DNA from: Nyssa sinensis
Taxonomy: Eukaryota; Streptophyta; Magnoliopsida; Cornales; Nyssaceae
Reading direction: 5' to 3'
DNA: 64,000 nt
Assembly (NCBI GenBank): GCA_008638375.1
Contig: VIRR01000523.1
Location: 1-64,000 of the forward strand
Under the pieces are notes generated by a model that was not told where the DNA came from, ran no database searches, and saw only the letters and a list, made by a program, of their open reading frames with translations. The position numbers and the translations under genes are program-made. Shown here piece by piece: positions 24,986 to 37,650 of this stretch (position 1 is the stretch's first letter; each line of letters begins with the position of its first letter).

Positions 24986-26499
24986 GTGATAAACATGAAC
25001 CATGACTATATGTATAATTCATTGTATTCTAGCTTATGTTCATGGAGACAAAATCTTATAGTTGGAAAGTTATGATTTATTTAGGGTGTTAGTACTTTAT
25101 GTATTTTATAATCTTTGAGAATTTGTCAAAATAATGAACATGTAACTTGAATATATGTTTAAATTATTGCATGATGGCTTATATTCATGTAGATAGATCT
25201 TGTGTTTAGAAGATATGATTATTTGATGCATTGATGCTTTGTGAAATTATGTGTTCTTTGTGAATTGGTAAGGTGGTGAATATGTTACTTGAGCATATGT
25301 TAAAATGGATGGAATATAGCATATGTTCGTGTAGAAGGAGTTTTGGGTTTGGAAGTTATGATTTACTTTGGGTATGATGCATGACTTCAGGTGAATACCA
25401 TGTATTTGATGAGTTGTCTTATTGAAAATTGCATAAGAAAAAAATCAAGGCATATTAGCATATTGTGATTCTTTGAAAACATGGTGTGGGTTGAGCACTT
25501 TGGTGCTATGCATTATGAGGGTGTAGATCCTGTGGTGAAAAACTCAAAATTAGCCATTGGTACTCATTCCAACGGGGACGGACCGTGAAGTGAGACATAC
25601 GATTGGTACTCGTGTCCAACAGGGAAGGGCTGTGAAGCGAGACATGGGTGTGGCATAGAATTGCATGTGTATGGCATGCATATTGATATTGCATAGCATT
25701 GGGGGATTGGAGGGTTATAGTTTCTAAATGTACACTTGCATATGCCATGCCTTAAATCTTGTTCCTTGCATTAGCATTATGTCATACCAGCAGTTGAGCT
25801 GACCCCTCATGGGATATCATATTACAGATGAGGCTCTCGGTACTTGAGACTTGATGAAGTCTTGAAGGAAGGGAGGGAAAAGAACTTAGAAGGATATTTG
25901 GCCCTTGGGGCATAATTTGTATGTATGGGCATAAGCCCAAAAGACTTGCGTTTTAATTTGAAAGAATGATGAACTATAGGCCTTGGGCCAATTTGTAATG
26001 TAAGGGCTTAAGCCCAAATGATATGTAGAATATATTTATTTAATGTGCCTTACCTGTATATACGTTGAGGAAATGAATGTATGTTGAATTTCTATGAAAT
26101 TGTGGCCATCGAGTGAGGATGGAATGTATATATCCTTATATATATGAATTGTCGTAAAATATTAGATAGAAAAGACTTAGAAAACAAAGGAGACTATGAT
26201 AAAATTTTTCAAAATATAGCAACTAGATTGAGTGGAGCAGGAGAGTATGACTATATTTTCTAAGTAGGGAATTAAATGAACTAAGAGGAAAAAGAAAGTT
26301 AAAGAAATGAAAATAGGGGTATAGAAGGAGACTAGGGACAAATTAGTCAAAACTTACTTGAAGTCGAAAAATAAAGGAAAAATGGTAAAATGGTCATTTT
26401 ATAGGTTATAGAGTCCCACACCAAGTTTGGTGATGAAATAAATTGAAATGGATAGCAAAATATAAAAATCAAGATTTTTGGCCAAAGTTGAAAAAAAAT

Positions 26500-26885
26500 T
26501 GGGTACTGTAGCATTTTAGCTACTGGTTTACTGTAGCTATGAACAGTAGCTACAGTAACCAGCAGCCAGTGACATGCCCTTGCCGCACCTAGCCCGCGCG
26601 CGCCCCGCCTGCACCTCCGCGCGCCTGCCAGCCCCCCTTCAGCGCGCCTGCGCCCCCTGCGCGCCCCTGTGCGCCTGCCTGCGCCCTGTGCCTATGCCTG
26701 CTGCCATGCCCTTGGGCAGCCCAACCCCTTGCAACCTTGTCACCAACCTTTGGCCACTTGCCCTAGGCCACGTTTGGCCACACTTTCGGGCCACTTTTGG
26801 AGACTCTTTTAGGCCTTGTTTGGCCAATCCTTAGGCCATGTTTGGCCACTCCTATGGGCTATGTTTGGCCACTTACTTGGACCAA
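26500..26885. repeat. Word-repeat block: ACTGTAGC palindromes, GC-rich patch, TTGGCCAC repeats
   Basis: Three consecutive low-complexity parts near the 3' end of Y. 26502-26566 holds ACTGTAGC/GCTACAGT words in both orientations. 26575-26700 is a sharply GC-rich patch of GCGCGCCTGC-like units in an otherwise AT-rich window. 26745-26885 has repeated GTTTGGCCAC or TTAGGCCATG units about 25-35 bp apart. Confidence 0.75.
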
Positions 26886-27226
26886 TTTTTGGTAGACTTT
26901 TTTATCTATCCTTGGCCTATGTCTTAGGACATTTGGTGCCCATTTGGACTAACATTCCAAGGAATATTTAGAGACATTTTGTGGGCTATCTTGGAGGCCA
27001 CACTTGAACATGACTTAGACAAATTTTGATCATTGGTTGGGAAGATATTTGACTACCATTTGGGACTTATCTTGAGTGAGTCTAGTTAACGAATTTTCAT
27101 TTTATTTTTGGGGAAACATGGAGAAATAGATGAGTAATCAACCAAATTTATTTAATTATCATTTATTAAATTCTTTTAATTCATTTCCATTCACTCCCTG
27201 GGTTTGTGAAAATTTGGGGCGTGACA

Positions 27227-27811
27227 TATGTCGGCGGTTAAGAGGTCCAAGCCACAAATGCTAACCTCTAGGTTTGAATCACTTAGGATGGGAGATTTGA
27301 ACATATTTACTGAATTCTATGCAAAATTGAGTGACATAATGAATTCATCATTAAACCTAGGAGAAAAGATAGAAATGACCAAAATATTGAGAAAGATCTT
27401 GAGATCTCTCGTTGAGAGATTCCAACCTAAGGTCATCGCTATTGAGGAAAGTAAAGATGTCGACTCACTTGTAGTTGATGAGTTATAGGTTCATTGCAAA
27501 CCTTTGAACTAACTTTTAGGCAAGCCAAGAAGACTAAGAGTCATGCCTTAAAATCAACACAAAATGACAATGAAAGGGATGTAGAAGTTGACCCCAAGTC
27601 CATGAATGAGGGTAACCTAGCCATGTTTGTTAGGAGGTTTAACAAGTTCCTCAAAGGTAGAATGTTTAATTCTAAAGGAACCCAAAATTCCAATAGAAGT
27701 CCCTTAGGAAATTTTAACAACTCAGGAGGCAAGGTCCAAAAAGGATCCTCTAGTGGTGATAGAAGGAGAGCTTCATCTCAATCCATTTCCAAGCCAATAG
27801 AGTGTTATAAT
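27227..27811 (+). pseudogene. Sirevirus-like gag, part 2
   Basis: Continues part 1 after insertion Y: TSAVKRSKPQMLTSRFESLR, then MGDLNIFTEFYAKLSDIMN, LGEKIEMTKILRKILRSL and ERFQPKVIAIEESKDVDSL, a textbook copia gag order. After one stop (27486-27488) the next frame gives a segment ending in QSISKPIECYNC, the first half of the CCHC zinc knuckle. It is cut at ATAAT (27807-27811), the target duplication of solo LTR V. The knuckle's second half resumes at 31600. One stop or shift near 27490 is the only lesion in this stretch. Confidence 0.85.
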
Positions 27812-30223
27812 TGTCACACCCCAAACCCAAATACTGTGACTAAAGGGTCATTGAACCCAAACTATTGGGCCAATCTAAGGAACTATCTTAGTTCTTTGTT
27901 ATAAATAGGCCCAAGTTCATTTCTTGCTTTAATTGGGTTAGTTTTATTTTCTTTAGTTCATATTGGTCAAGTTCGGTAATGGAATTTTTTTTTCTGATTT
28001 AGCTACTATCAGAGTTCTTTATAATAAATCAAATCTTAACTTGAGTCTATGCCAACAATACTGTTTAATTATACAAGTGTCCAATATACATACATACCAA
28101 TGAGAAAAATCAGGGTACATGCACTTTTTTTTCAACGAATGAGGTAATTACATAAAATGAAATGCAAAGGTCTCTATGAGCTTCAGTTGCTTCATCTAGA
28201 TCCTGTGACTGCTATCCCACTTCCTTGCACTTGCCATTCCCATGAATAGCAATAGTGAGCCATAACGCTCAACAGGGTTTTTCAAAATCACATACAAGCA
28301 AACAAGGGTGCAAAAGCTAGTGTAAGTCCGATAAGGACATTTCTTAAGGTCCAAGATGCACTTAAAAGCATACAATTCCCAAGCCTTCTACATTTCCTAA
28401 TAATATTATCACATTACAATAATGTACAAGATATAAATTATTCATAGTCTAAGAACATGGATGCAAAAAATTTATAAGATGTAATTAATCCAATTCCAAC
28501 CAAGAAAAATCATCGAATAAATATTAAAAGGATAATATATTGATTATAATTGTCCACTCTGTTTGCAGTCCTATAATGAAAGCAATAGGAATAACAAATA
28601 TACAATTCATAATTGCAAATGTCATGCAATGTCATGTACATGTGCCAAAAATAGGTAATACATAATTTCATTCAATTACCTCAAGTGTAATCCCCTGCAC
28701 ATCTCATTAGTTCTCAATGTTTAAATAGTTCGTCCGTCATAAGCTCACTTTCACTCATATCAAATCAAAATTTTATTCCCCTAATCTATTTGGCCCTTGG
28801 TAAGCCTTAGTGTTTTACGGGTTACTAACCTAATGGATACAAACGACCACCCGCGAGGGTTTACGGCTTGCAAGCTGAAGGGAGACACTATCCCGAATAC
28901 AAGAAAAACCCCAGGTAAAGTTCAAGCTCACCAAGCTCAAGAGCACACAAAGACGTTCTATTCAATGCGCAATCTCACATACACTCTATTTAGCACACAA
29001 AGACATCTAATCCCCTGAATCCCATGTATATCTCATCCAAACTTCCAAACCATCTTCATAATACTCAATAAATGTCTCATTATGTCTAAGCATTATGATG
29101 CATGAGTATAAAATGAACAAGGTATCTAAATAATCAAGCGAGCATACCAATGTATTATGAATCATAGGGATTATAATACAACATTTTAACTATCTAACAA
29201 GTTTAATCAAATCACAATGGCATTGTCATCGTAAAAGCATAATAATAACCAAACATCAATGCTTAAGAGATCAAGAAATTTTTCGAGTAACAAAGCAATA
29301 ACTCAACATTTGTCATTCAAATAGGAAAAGATGAATCTATTAAGGTTCATCAATAAGGAACATTCACATAAAAGCTAGAAACATGGCATAATGAAGACAT
29401 ACTAACAGAATAACCAATGAATCTTTAATTATCTCTATTCTAAGAATCATAGCAAATGTCAAAAAACATCCAAAAGATATAATCCAATCAAAATACTAAC
29501 AATATACCCCAGGCCTATATCAAAGTGTCCTAAAGCTTCCCAATATTATAATTTATCCAAAAGTTAGTTCTACATGTCTAAGCTTCTTATACATGTTTTC
29601 ATGGAATCCTTATCATAATTCTCAAGAAAACATCTTATTTCAACACCAATCCTATTCCAAGTCTTTTAATAAATCAAAATATATGGGATGTTTATGTGAT
29701 CTTAGGCAGCTAAGGTAGCCTTTAAGGAACATATGTGGTTGTAAACACATCTACAATAAGTACATGTGTATTTAGCTATACATATCTCATTTGCATTATT
29801 GAAAATTAATAAAGTACATCATTTAGATAGAGCATTAAGAGTTCATAATTTTGTTACTATTTTTTGTTTACATTCTAATAAAGTGCAACCGTGTTATACA
29901 TGGATATATATATATATATAGATATTTCCTATATATTGACATGTATATCAAGACGAGCCTCACCAAATATAATATTAATAGCATACAAATTATCCACAAA
30001 CATTAGATGTACCTTTATCTATTGACCCATATTACTTGAGGATTAGATTTTTGTTTAAGGGCATTTAATCCTTCATTGATTAAGATTAAGGTTTTGCCCC
30101 AAAGTGATAAACGTATAAACATGCAAAAAGTATAATTTTATGTTTTGAATGAATAGAAACACACCTAAGACATAGTCCAAAACCCAAAATTTCAAAAAGG
30201 GGGTCAAAATTCCTCAATTGAGC

Positions 30224-30322
30224 TCTGTGTGCCAATAGGCACACACAGAGGGCTATTTTTGAGTCCCCAATGCTGATCAGCACACGTGTGTGCCGATTAG
30301 CACCCTTCGAGTGTTGATTGGA
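30224..30322. repeat. Palindromic GTGCC..GGCAC cluster in LTR V
   Basis: The arms CTCTGTGTGCC and GGCACACACAGAG (30224-30250) can pair as a hairpin. They are followed by GCTGATCAGCAC and GTGTGTGCCGATTAGCAC. Wording closely parallels 37911-37965 in the gypsy element. Confidence 0.75.
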
Positions 30323-30591
30323 CTTGTTTCACTTCTTTGGTTCATTTTTGTTTTAGCTTTTAAATTTTCTAAGACACAACTCCTACCCATATATATATAT
30401 ATATATACATGCATACCTACAACAATTTCACTCAATCAAGTCCAATTCAATCACTAATTTAACAATTTATTTCAAACCCCATCCACCCTATCATTTTTGG
30501 GGAGATCCATTTGGGTTTTCAAATTTTAATTTTTTTTTTTCATAAGCATATTCACACATATATGCATACATTCATGTCAACACACAAACAA

Positions 30592-30624
<33 letters not shown>

Positions 30625-31099
30625 TATACATAGATTCCCATATATATTCATGATTAATCAAATTAATAACTCTAGACATGCCTAAAAAAAATCCCTACAT
30701 CATGAAGCTTGTAGAGAAATGAAGCTTGAAGCCTTATCAATGGAAGTTAGGGCTTTTAATGTCCCCTTCTCCCTTCATTCCTTTCCTTCTTATTTTCTTC
30801 TTTTTTTTCTTCTTCTTCCTTCCTTGTTTGATTTGGGGTTTCATGATGAAATCCTCACTAATACACACATATATACACTCATATACATACACTCTCTCAT
30901 ATATTTATTCTCATAGGGGTCCTTATGGCTAGATTTTAGAGAGAGAAGATGAGATCAAGGTTTATCTTCAAGTTGGGAGAAAAAACAATGAGATATAAAG
31001 AGAGAAGATGATGAAATGTAAAGAGAGGATCTCTCTATCTCTCTAGTAATGAGAGAGGGAATGGCTAAAAATGGGGTTCTCCACCCTTTTTTGTTCTCC

Positions 31100-31106
31100 T
31101 TTTATA
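31100..31106 (-). promoter_or_regulatory. TATA box of solo LTR V
   Basis: TATAAAA on the minus strand (AGTATAAAAGGAG), upstream of a CT-rich leader in LTR V. Confidence 0.55.
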
Positions 31107-31599
31107 CTTCCAACTCACCTTGCCTTAGATGCACAAGTATACACCAAATCACTTCACTCATAACTACCTTATTTTTGACATGTGTCCCATTCATTTTCTT
31201 CCACACAAATGGTTAGCTTTCTTGAGAAGCTTTGGCACACTCCCCCATATGGCCAGTGCATGCACACGCACCCAACAATCAATTGTCTTGAAATCGTACC
31301 AAAATTGATTGGCTAGCTAATTTTGATGCACTAATTCCAAAATGCACTTTGTTCCTTAAAATTTGTTTTCTTAATTATTAATTTTTATCTGTGTTTCAGA
31401 TTGAACTGTGTAGCCCCATGGCTCAAACTAGTCCCGAAAAAATCTTTAAAATTATCTTTTAGCTTTATAATATCTCATTGAACATTCAAATATCAGTTTT
31501 GCCAATTAATTAAATTATTTATAATTTATTAATATTTTGACACTAAATTAGATGGACAACTTACTAGTTTGCCCTTATTTAAGTTTTCGGGTCATTACA

Positions 31600-32548
31600 A
31601 TGATTTTCATAACTTTTGCCACATAGCCGTCGATTGCCTAAACAAAAGAAGGGAAAAATCAAATAATAGAAGATAAATGCTGATTTGTGGTTGATCAATC
31701 TTTGTTGACACAACTCAGTAAAGAGAAACTCCCTCTCTTAGAAAATGTAAAAACTTTAGAACAAGAGAATAATTTGATGGTTGAAAAAGTAGAGAAACTT
31801 AGGTCATCCCTAAAAGCTTATGTTCTTGAAAATAACGAATTGATTTCAAAAATCCACTCTCTTAGTGAAGAACTTAAACAAGAAAGGGATGTTATAATAA
31901 CTATTGAGGATAGGTCAAACAAATTAGCAAAAATGATTAATACTGTCCAAATCAAAAATGATAAAAGTATATTAGGCTATGATAAATTCTCAGATAAGAA
32001 CAAGCCCTCAATATCCAATCAAAACCAAAATCCTACTCTAAAGCCGGTTGTATTTGTTGCCCCTAAGCTAAAAGGTGTAAAGACACCTCAACCTAAGAGG
32101 CAAACATAACCTCAACCACAATCTCAAACACATCCTCAAGTTCAACCTCAACCTGGATCACTCTATTGTTCTTATTGCAAGGTTGATGGTTACTCTCAGA
32201 GGAAATGTGGGTTTCCTAAGAAAAAGCAAACAATTTCTCATTTCATGACCTTGGAATACAATAAGGATAGCTTCTTTGAAACAACAATTGAATACTCATG
32301 TTCAAAGATGTAGGAGCATGGCTCAAAAGATTATTGACATGACTAACTTTGAGAAGCCTCATGCTATTCCAAGTCCTCAACCCAAGGTAAAGAAAGCCAA
32401 TGTTCAAAATGTCACACCTATTCCCAAAAAGCCTTCAAAACAAATTTGGGTTAGGAAGGACAAGTTGAAGGGTCTTGAAATGGAATGTGCAAGTCACAAT
32501 TCCCAATTTACTTCTTCCTCAAGGAAAGAAAATTCCTCTCTTAGATGA
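31600..32548 (+). pseudogene. Sirevirus-like gag, part 3 (knuckle, coiled coil, second knuckle)
   Basis: The first knuckle is completed as HNFCHIAVDCLNKR, so the motif was CX2CX4HX4C with the usual glycine now cysteine. From 31687 an open frame (140 codons) is rich in heptad-like Leu/Lys/Glu: LENVKTLEQENNLMVEKVEK, then SLSEELKQERDVI, a predicted coiled coil. It ends in a DKSILGYDK segment typical of Sirevirus-type gag. A second knuckle-like motif, CSYCKVDGYSQRKC, lies at 32166-32207, and the tail KKPSKQIWVRKDK at about 32430-32465. In autonomous relatives the protease and integrase would follow; here the sequence turns non-coding at about 32550. Stops between the three open pieces show decay. 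Confidence 0.8.
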
Positions 32549-34156
32549 TTAAGAGAAAGTTTAGCAATTTAGGGATCTTGTTCTTCACTCGTATCTTAGA
32601 GTCTCCCTATGAATTGCTTTGATACTTCTTGTTTTAATTTTTTTTTAAAATCATTTATGGTGAGAAGTTGTCATCTTTCCATAGTCTAGGTGAACTTAAT
32701 TTTTTTCATCTATTCTAGGTCTATGGTTTATCTTGTTGGATCTTTCTCTTAATTCATAGTTAGGTTCATTTCATACCTTTCTGAATCCAAAATTCCAAAA
32801 AAAAAAATTATTTTATCTTCATTGCTAATGATGACCCCATTTTTTTAAAAGAAAAATGAATTAAGATGCATTTTGAGTACTTGAGACTATGATTTTTGTA
32901 CTTCATTTCATTACTATCTTTACTTAGTCTTAATCACTTGAGTGCATACAATCTTTTAATCTACTTATGATTTCATAGTCTTTAGTCTTGTGTACTAGCT
33001 TGCATAAGATTTTATTGCAGATAGGTTGGACTTAATGATTTTATTTTTATACTTCAATAAGTCTATGTCTAGAAAGATTTATTTAGGTTAGAAAAATCAA
33101 AGGACCTAAAAGAAAAAACCTAAAAAGAAAAAGGCATACACACAAAAATGAAAACTAAAATGAGAGGAAGGAAAGGGCTACCTTTGAGATAATGTGTTTG
33201 CTAGCATTGGAAATCCTTTGAAAAGAGCAGCCTACTCAACTGTGTTAAAGTTGCCTTGCAAAATGTGAGGAAAATGCAAATTTGGCTTCAGTTGAGGGGG
33301 AGTTTTGGTTGGAAATGGTCAAGATTCCCTAAGTTGATTGACTACGGTTATTTGCTCATATTGATGTGTAAATCACTCAACACCTTAGAGTTAACTTTTA
33401 CATAAGAACATTTCATGGTTAAAATTGTTGCATATGTCTAAATACCATGTTTAAGTGAGTAGAGAGTTAGCTTACTTGAGTTTAAGTGTTCTAGGATTAC
33501 TTGAATGTTTTGATTCAATTTAGAACACTTCTTATTCTCTTTATGTCACTTAAAATGTTCTAAAAATTTTGCTTTCAACTAAAAAACATTGGGATTGCTT
33601 TTAGGTTTGTAGATAATTGATTTCTTCTTAGAGTTTTCTTGATAAAAATTAAATTTTTTCTAAGTTTTTGCCCAATTGAATTGAGTAGAGGAATTTTGAA
33701 CAGAGTAAGACAATCTATTTTTCTAAGAGAAGAATGCTTATTATTGCTTGTTTGAGCGAAGGCTCATTTGAACGAATGTGACTTGTTCATTTGAATGAGT
33801 GACTGATCAAATTAAACACACAAATAATTGCCTATTTGAACCATTGTCTTGCGATCTTCTCTAGTTTTATCTCAAATTCCTCACATTTCTTGCTTGATAT
33901 TGATCTCGGTACTCATCATTCACATATTTTGTTCCGGTTTGTGTGATCTACACATCGAGGATTCTATTTTAATAAATCAGTTTTAGATTCCCAATGTTCA
34001 TTGTTTCAGTAAGTCCTCGGGTCCATTTTCTTCACTTTCCTATCATTTATTTGATTTCTCATCTAGATTTAAGGTTACTGTGGACTACTAAATCAGTACA
34101 CTTGACATAGTACCTTTCTAGGATCATCTAATAATTTTCTTATATACTGTGTGATC
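32549..34156. other. Non-coding internal part of the Sirevirus-like element
   Basis: Where pol would be expected there is only AT-rich text. A purine tract, TTGAGGGGGAGTTTTGG at 33291-33307, resembles the GAGGGGGAG tracts that punctuate the 3' half of Sireviruses. TTCGAACGAA-type words recur at 33745-33800 outside the LTR. No protease, integrase, RT or RNase H motif is present. Confidence 0.6.
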
Positions 34157-35402
34157 ATGTCATCGAAGATCGTGCCCATGGCTCAGTAGCATTTCTCTTA
34201 TCCTATTTTTCTTGGTAGAGCACCTTGGACTTTGGATTGCTTTTCGTCCCAGGTTGCCAAGATCCAGGCATGATCAGCTATGACCTGTTCTGTCCATGCT
34301 GAGAAGATAGCCATTCTAGATGTCATACGTAACACACTAGCGTATAGCGTTTTGACTCATGTGGTTAGCTTCCCCTCCTCTCAGTCACGGGTCCAGCTAA
34401 CAAGATTGTGGTTCGAGAGTTCTACTCGAACCTCGATACTCGTAATGGCCCGGGGGGCTTCTAGGTCATTGTTCACATTGTCAAGTTTGTACTCACCGCG
34501 AACGTCATTGCTCGGACTCTCGGCTTTCCCTGAGTCTAGCAACTTGACTTTTCATTCCTTGAGGATACTCGCCTACCTCCCACTACTTTTATTGCTTATA
34601 CCCATCATGCTAACAGCTTGATGGACTTCTACACGAAGGCCGCCACTCTTGAGTTGGGTTATCTTCATGAGGGTTATAGGATCCTCAACCTTGTTATGTG
34701 TAGAGTCTTTCACCCAGTCAGCCATTCGAACACGCTGACACTCTCACACACTACACTCCTCTATTCTATTGGTGCCGCTATGCCGATTGGTGCTCCTTCT
34801 TACATTGTAGGAGTCATCGATTCGTCGACCACCGGTACCTGTCGCACTTCTACTCTACCATTCGACAGCCTTATCGGGTTCCCTTTTTTACTACTGACAC
34901 TCATTGCCCCGCTAGGTCCATTCACTTATAGAACTTTTTTGAGGTCTCGGGCTCATGTCATCACTCCTCTAGATGAGTTTAATGTGATGAGGAGCAACAA
35001 CAACAGTAGCATCCAGCACCAGCCTCGGCCCTGACATAGTAGCAGTAACCACCTCAGTCGCCACAATATTGGTCGGGAGAGAAGATTAAAATAGAGGATT
35101 ATCTGGTTGACCGCACTCCACTATAGTTCCGGTACCCACCAGGTTCCAGGTTTTAGGAGTCAGTTGGAGCATCCTCAACTACCGTTGGTTAGCCAATCTC
35201 TAGAGCTGACTTAGATGAGAGGTTAAAGGAGCATTATGTTAGGATTAGTGTTGACCTAGACAAGAGGTTGGAGCAGCATTGTACTCGGATCTAATCGGCC
35301 TTCTTCTTACTGATGATGGATGAGATGGCTTTCCATCAAGGAGCCATACAAAGCTTATCAGATGCACTTTCCCATGTTTTTTCGTCTCTAGGAAATGACT
35401 AG
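34157..35402 (+). pseudogene. Second ORF of the element, plant-transposon-protein-like
   Basis: From ATG 34157 (MSSKIVPMAQ) the frames are broken but resemble the plant-specific domain often labelled putative plant transposon protein: GPANKIVVREFYSNLD (the VREFYANL motif), then NVIARTLGFP. After a shift come MDFYTKAATLELGYLHEGYR, ILNLVMCRVFHPVSHSNTLT and LLYSIGAAMPIGAPSYIVGV. The final part (35205-35402) is ERLKEHYVRISVDLDKRLEQ and FHQGAIQSLSDALSHVFSSL, a likely coiled coil. In Sireviruses an extra, so-called env-like ORF occupies this place after pol. The role of these proteins is not known. Two long open pieces (34280-34621 and 34618-35034) are in different frames, and only the second is in the true frame for its stretch. 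Confidence 0.5.
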
Positions 35403-35619
35403 TGATCAAGACATCTTCCCTTCATGAGTGATGAGTGACCTATGTAGTGAGGTTTACTTGTACTTTTTTCACTCATCGACTACATGATTATCTTTTAACA
35501 ACTATTTATTTTGGTTTACACTATTGTTATTTTTTATGATGGATACTGTTGACACCTCATTTTGTGACCCTTGACTAAGTAGTAAAAACCAATGATTCTG
35601 TTAAGAAACCTACTTCAAG

Positions 35620-36070
35620 TAGGGACTCTTCCCAATTGAGTCTTATTCCCATTAAGACTCCTCTTGACAGAGCCTTATTCTCGTTAGGACTCTCTTGTCA
35701 GAGTCCTAGTCCAAGTAGGACTCTTTCCGATAGAGTCCCACTCCCATTAGGACTCTCCCGCCAAAGTCCCAGTCCAAGTAAGACTCTTCTCGATAGAGTC
35801 TCACTCCCGTTAGAACTTTCCTGCCAGAGTCCTAGTCCAAGTAGGACTCTTTCTAATAGAGTTCCACTCCTATTAGGACTCTCTCGCCAAAGTCTCAGTC
35901 AAAGCAGGACTCTTACCGATAGAGTCCCACTCTCGTTATGAGTCTCCTACCAAAGTCCTAATCTGAGTAGGACTCTTCCTAATAGAGCCTCACTCCCGTT
36001 AGGACTTTCTTACCAGAGTCCCAGTCCAAGTAGGACTTTTCCTAACAGAGTCTCACTTTCTTAGGACTCT
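35620..36070. repeat. 63-bp tandem array in the LTR, hairpin-forming
   Basis: About seven units of roughly 63 bp. Each contains GGACTC-N9-GAGTCC and a second GGACT...AGTCC pair, so each unit can form two hairpins. Because 63 is divisible by three, some copies stay free of stops and give spurious open frames. Homologous arrays lie at about 43660-44170 and 56640-57300. Confidence 0.9.
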
Positions 36071-36686
36071 TCTACCCATCGGAGGGCATTTCGGTAATTT
36101 TGGCACCTTTTTGCCCACTAAGGGTATTTTGGTAATTTTGGCAAAATCCTACCCTCAGTAGGACTTCTTAGTCACTTGAGGGGCATTTTTGTAATTCTTA
36201 TATCATTTTACCCACATGAGGTATTTGGTAATTTTAGCCTTTTGGTGACGAATTAGGAGTAATTTGGTTATTTCACGTGTCTTATGGCAATTTAGAGATT
36301 CTTCACCGAATGGGGGGCTATTTGGTAATCTTGAGTGATAGTAGTCTATTTAGGCTTAATTAGGATTTTTCACTTTTAGAGTTTCCATAAATCTAGTTGC
36401 TTGTTATTTTCTCAAATTCAGATACATTGAACCTAGATGTTTTTATTTTAGAGTTTATTTTCCATTTAAATTCTATTTCTCTTATATCTTATTGGCTCTT
36501 GCATGTAGACACCAATTTTATTGGTTTGTGCATTGTCATAATTATTTATTGATTCATTTAGTTAAGATAATCATTCTTATTTAATTTTTTATTTATTTAA
36601 TTAAATAATTAGCACTCAAGACATGATCCTAGCCCTTCGTTTTAGGGTTTCATCTTAGGCTTGTGGATAAAATCCCATTATTTTCC

Positions 36687-36694
36687 TATAAATA
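36687..36694 (+). promoter_or_regulatory. TATA box, 5' LTR of nested gypsy element
   Basis: CCTATAAATAGAG, conserved in all three LTR copies (44789 and 57938), followed by the transcribed leader. Confidence 0.75.
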
Positions 36695-37650
36695 GAGCGC
36701 CCTAGGCCATTAGTTTTAGGGAGATGAAAAGATACGATTGGAAGACGATTTTCATAGCCTTACGCTTTTAGTTTAATTCTACAATTCTCTCTAAAAGAAC
36801 TCTCCCTCTCCCGAGGTCGAAGCCCTGCCGAAGTGACAACCTCTCTTCACAGAGCAAGCTGAAGCAACGCATTCCAACCCGAAGAACAAGCCAGAGATCT
36901 GCCCGATTAAAGTCTTTGGTTCAGACTTTTTTAGCCGAAGTGTTGTTCGACTACCATGCCTGAACAAGGTAAGCCCTCAAACCTTTAACAAGTTTTCTTA
37001 GATTTGGTTGAACTCATCTTTTTTATCACTCTTGATAAAAGAGGGTAAACTAGAGAACTACGTGACTCTAATTCTGTTTTCTAAATGGATATGTAGGAAG
37101 CCTTCGGGCCCGAGTCAAATTTATTTTCTGTCTTTCTTGTTCTGTTTTTTTTTTATTTATGCTAGATCTTTTATTATTTATCTTTTCCAGACTCACATCT
37201 CTTTTTTTTTTTTTAGTTTTTCCTATAACAAAATAGCCTTGCAAGTGAATATTTGAGGTCGATCCATACGGATCGGGCAGGGTGGGTGGGTGCCTAACAC
37301 CTTCCCACTTCGTACCTTAGCCCCCCGATTCAAGTTTTCTTTCGTTTTTGCTTTATTTCAGTGTCTTATTTTATTTGATGCATGTCAAGGGATCTTTACA
37401 ATGTAATTAGGAGACAAGGCGATGTAAATTTTAATTATTTCATTCCTTTTCAATTTTTTTTTTTAATTATGTTCTGCTGTAATGGGTTTGCTTGTTTCTT
37501 ACCCATAAACAAGCTGCTGATGACTCCTCAATCTCTCTATCTTCCATAAGAGGCATTCCTTACTACCTCAAAGGATGGAAACAGCCAGGACTCCTCTAAA
37601 TCAGTAAAAAGGATGACACACTTTCCTTTTTTTCGGTGTTGGCGCCCACA

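Larger units (their letters stand above)
19207..27226 (+). mobile_element. LTR complex Y (truncated LTR plus full LTR) inserted in gag
   Basis: It starts TGTAAAGATCTG at 19207 and ends GGGGCGTGACA at 27226, flanked by TACGT and TATGT (one C-to-T difference). After removal of the nested element 19528-23625 it has two copies of the same LTR start in head-to-tail order: 19207-19527 plus 23631-24153 (truncated), and 24154-27226 (complete, about 3.1 kb). Both copies share TATA boxes (23730 and 24574) and the following transcript leader. No gag or pol lies between them. The simplest reading is a 5' LTR whose 3' part and whole internal region were deleted up to the second LTR. No domain is present to assign the family; the ends match solo LTRs X and Z. 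Confidence 0.75.
27812..31599 (-). mobile_element. Solo LTR V inserted in the gag zinc knuckle (minus strand)
   Basis: The plus-strand text starts TGTCACACCCCAAACCC and ends GGGTCATTACA, which on the minus strand is TGTAATGACCCG to GGGGTGTGACA. It is flanked by ATAAT and ATGAT (27807-27811 and 31600-31604). A minus-strand TATA box at 31100-31106 is followed by a CT-rich leader, as expected for U3-R order. The block at 28795-28920 matches LTR U and, inversely, W. At 3.8 kb with no primer site or domains it is a solo LTR, probably of a Ty3/gypsy family. Palindromes stand at 30224-30322, and (TA)n and (CA)n runs at about 30387-30405 and 30590-30630. Confidence 0.8.
35547..37650 (+). repeat. 5' LTR of nested Tat/Ogre-like element
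   Basis: Collinear with 43587-45716 and 56586-58863. It contains the 63-bp tandem array, a TATA box at 36687, the AACGCATTCCAACCCGAAG leader region and a final GGTGTTGGCGCCCACA. Confidence 0.92.

Noticed and set aside
26574..26834. 86-codon Ala/Pro/Cys-rich open frame
   Set aside because: Product of the GC-rich repeat patch in LTR Y; open on both strands because of composition.
34280..34621. 113-codon open frame as an independent gene
   Set aside because: The recognisable VREFYSNL-type text is in another frame of the same stretch, so this frame is a shadow of the second ORF.
35636..35941. 101-codon open frame with repeating SPSRTL-like units
   Set aside because: It is the 63-bp LTR tandem array read in one frame; 63 is divisible by three, so the lack of stops is automatic.
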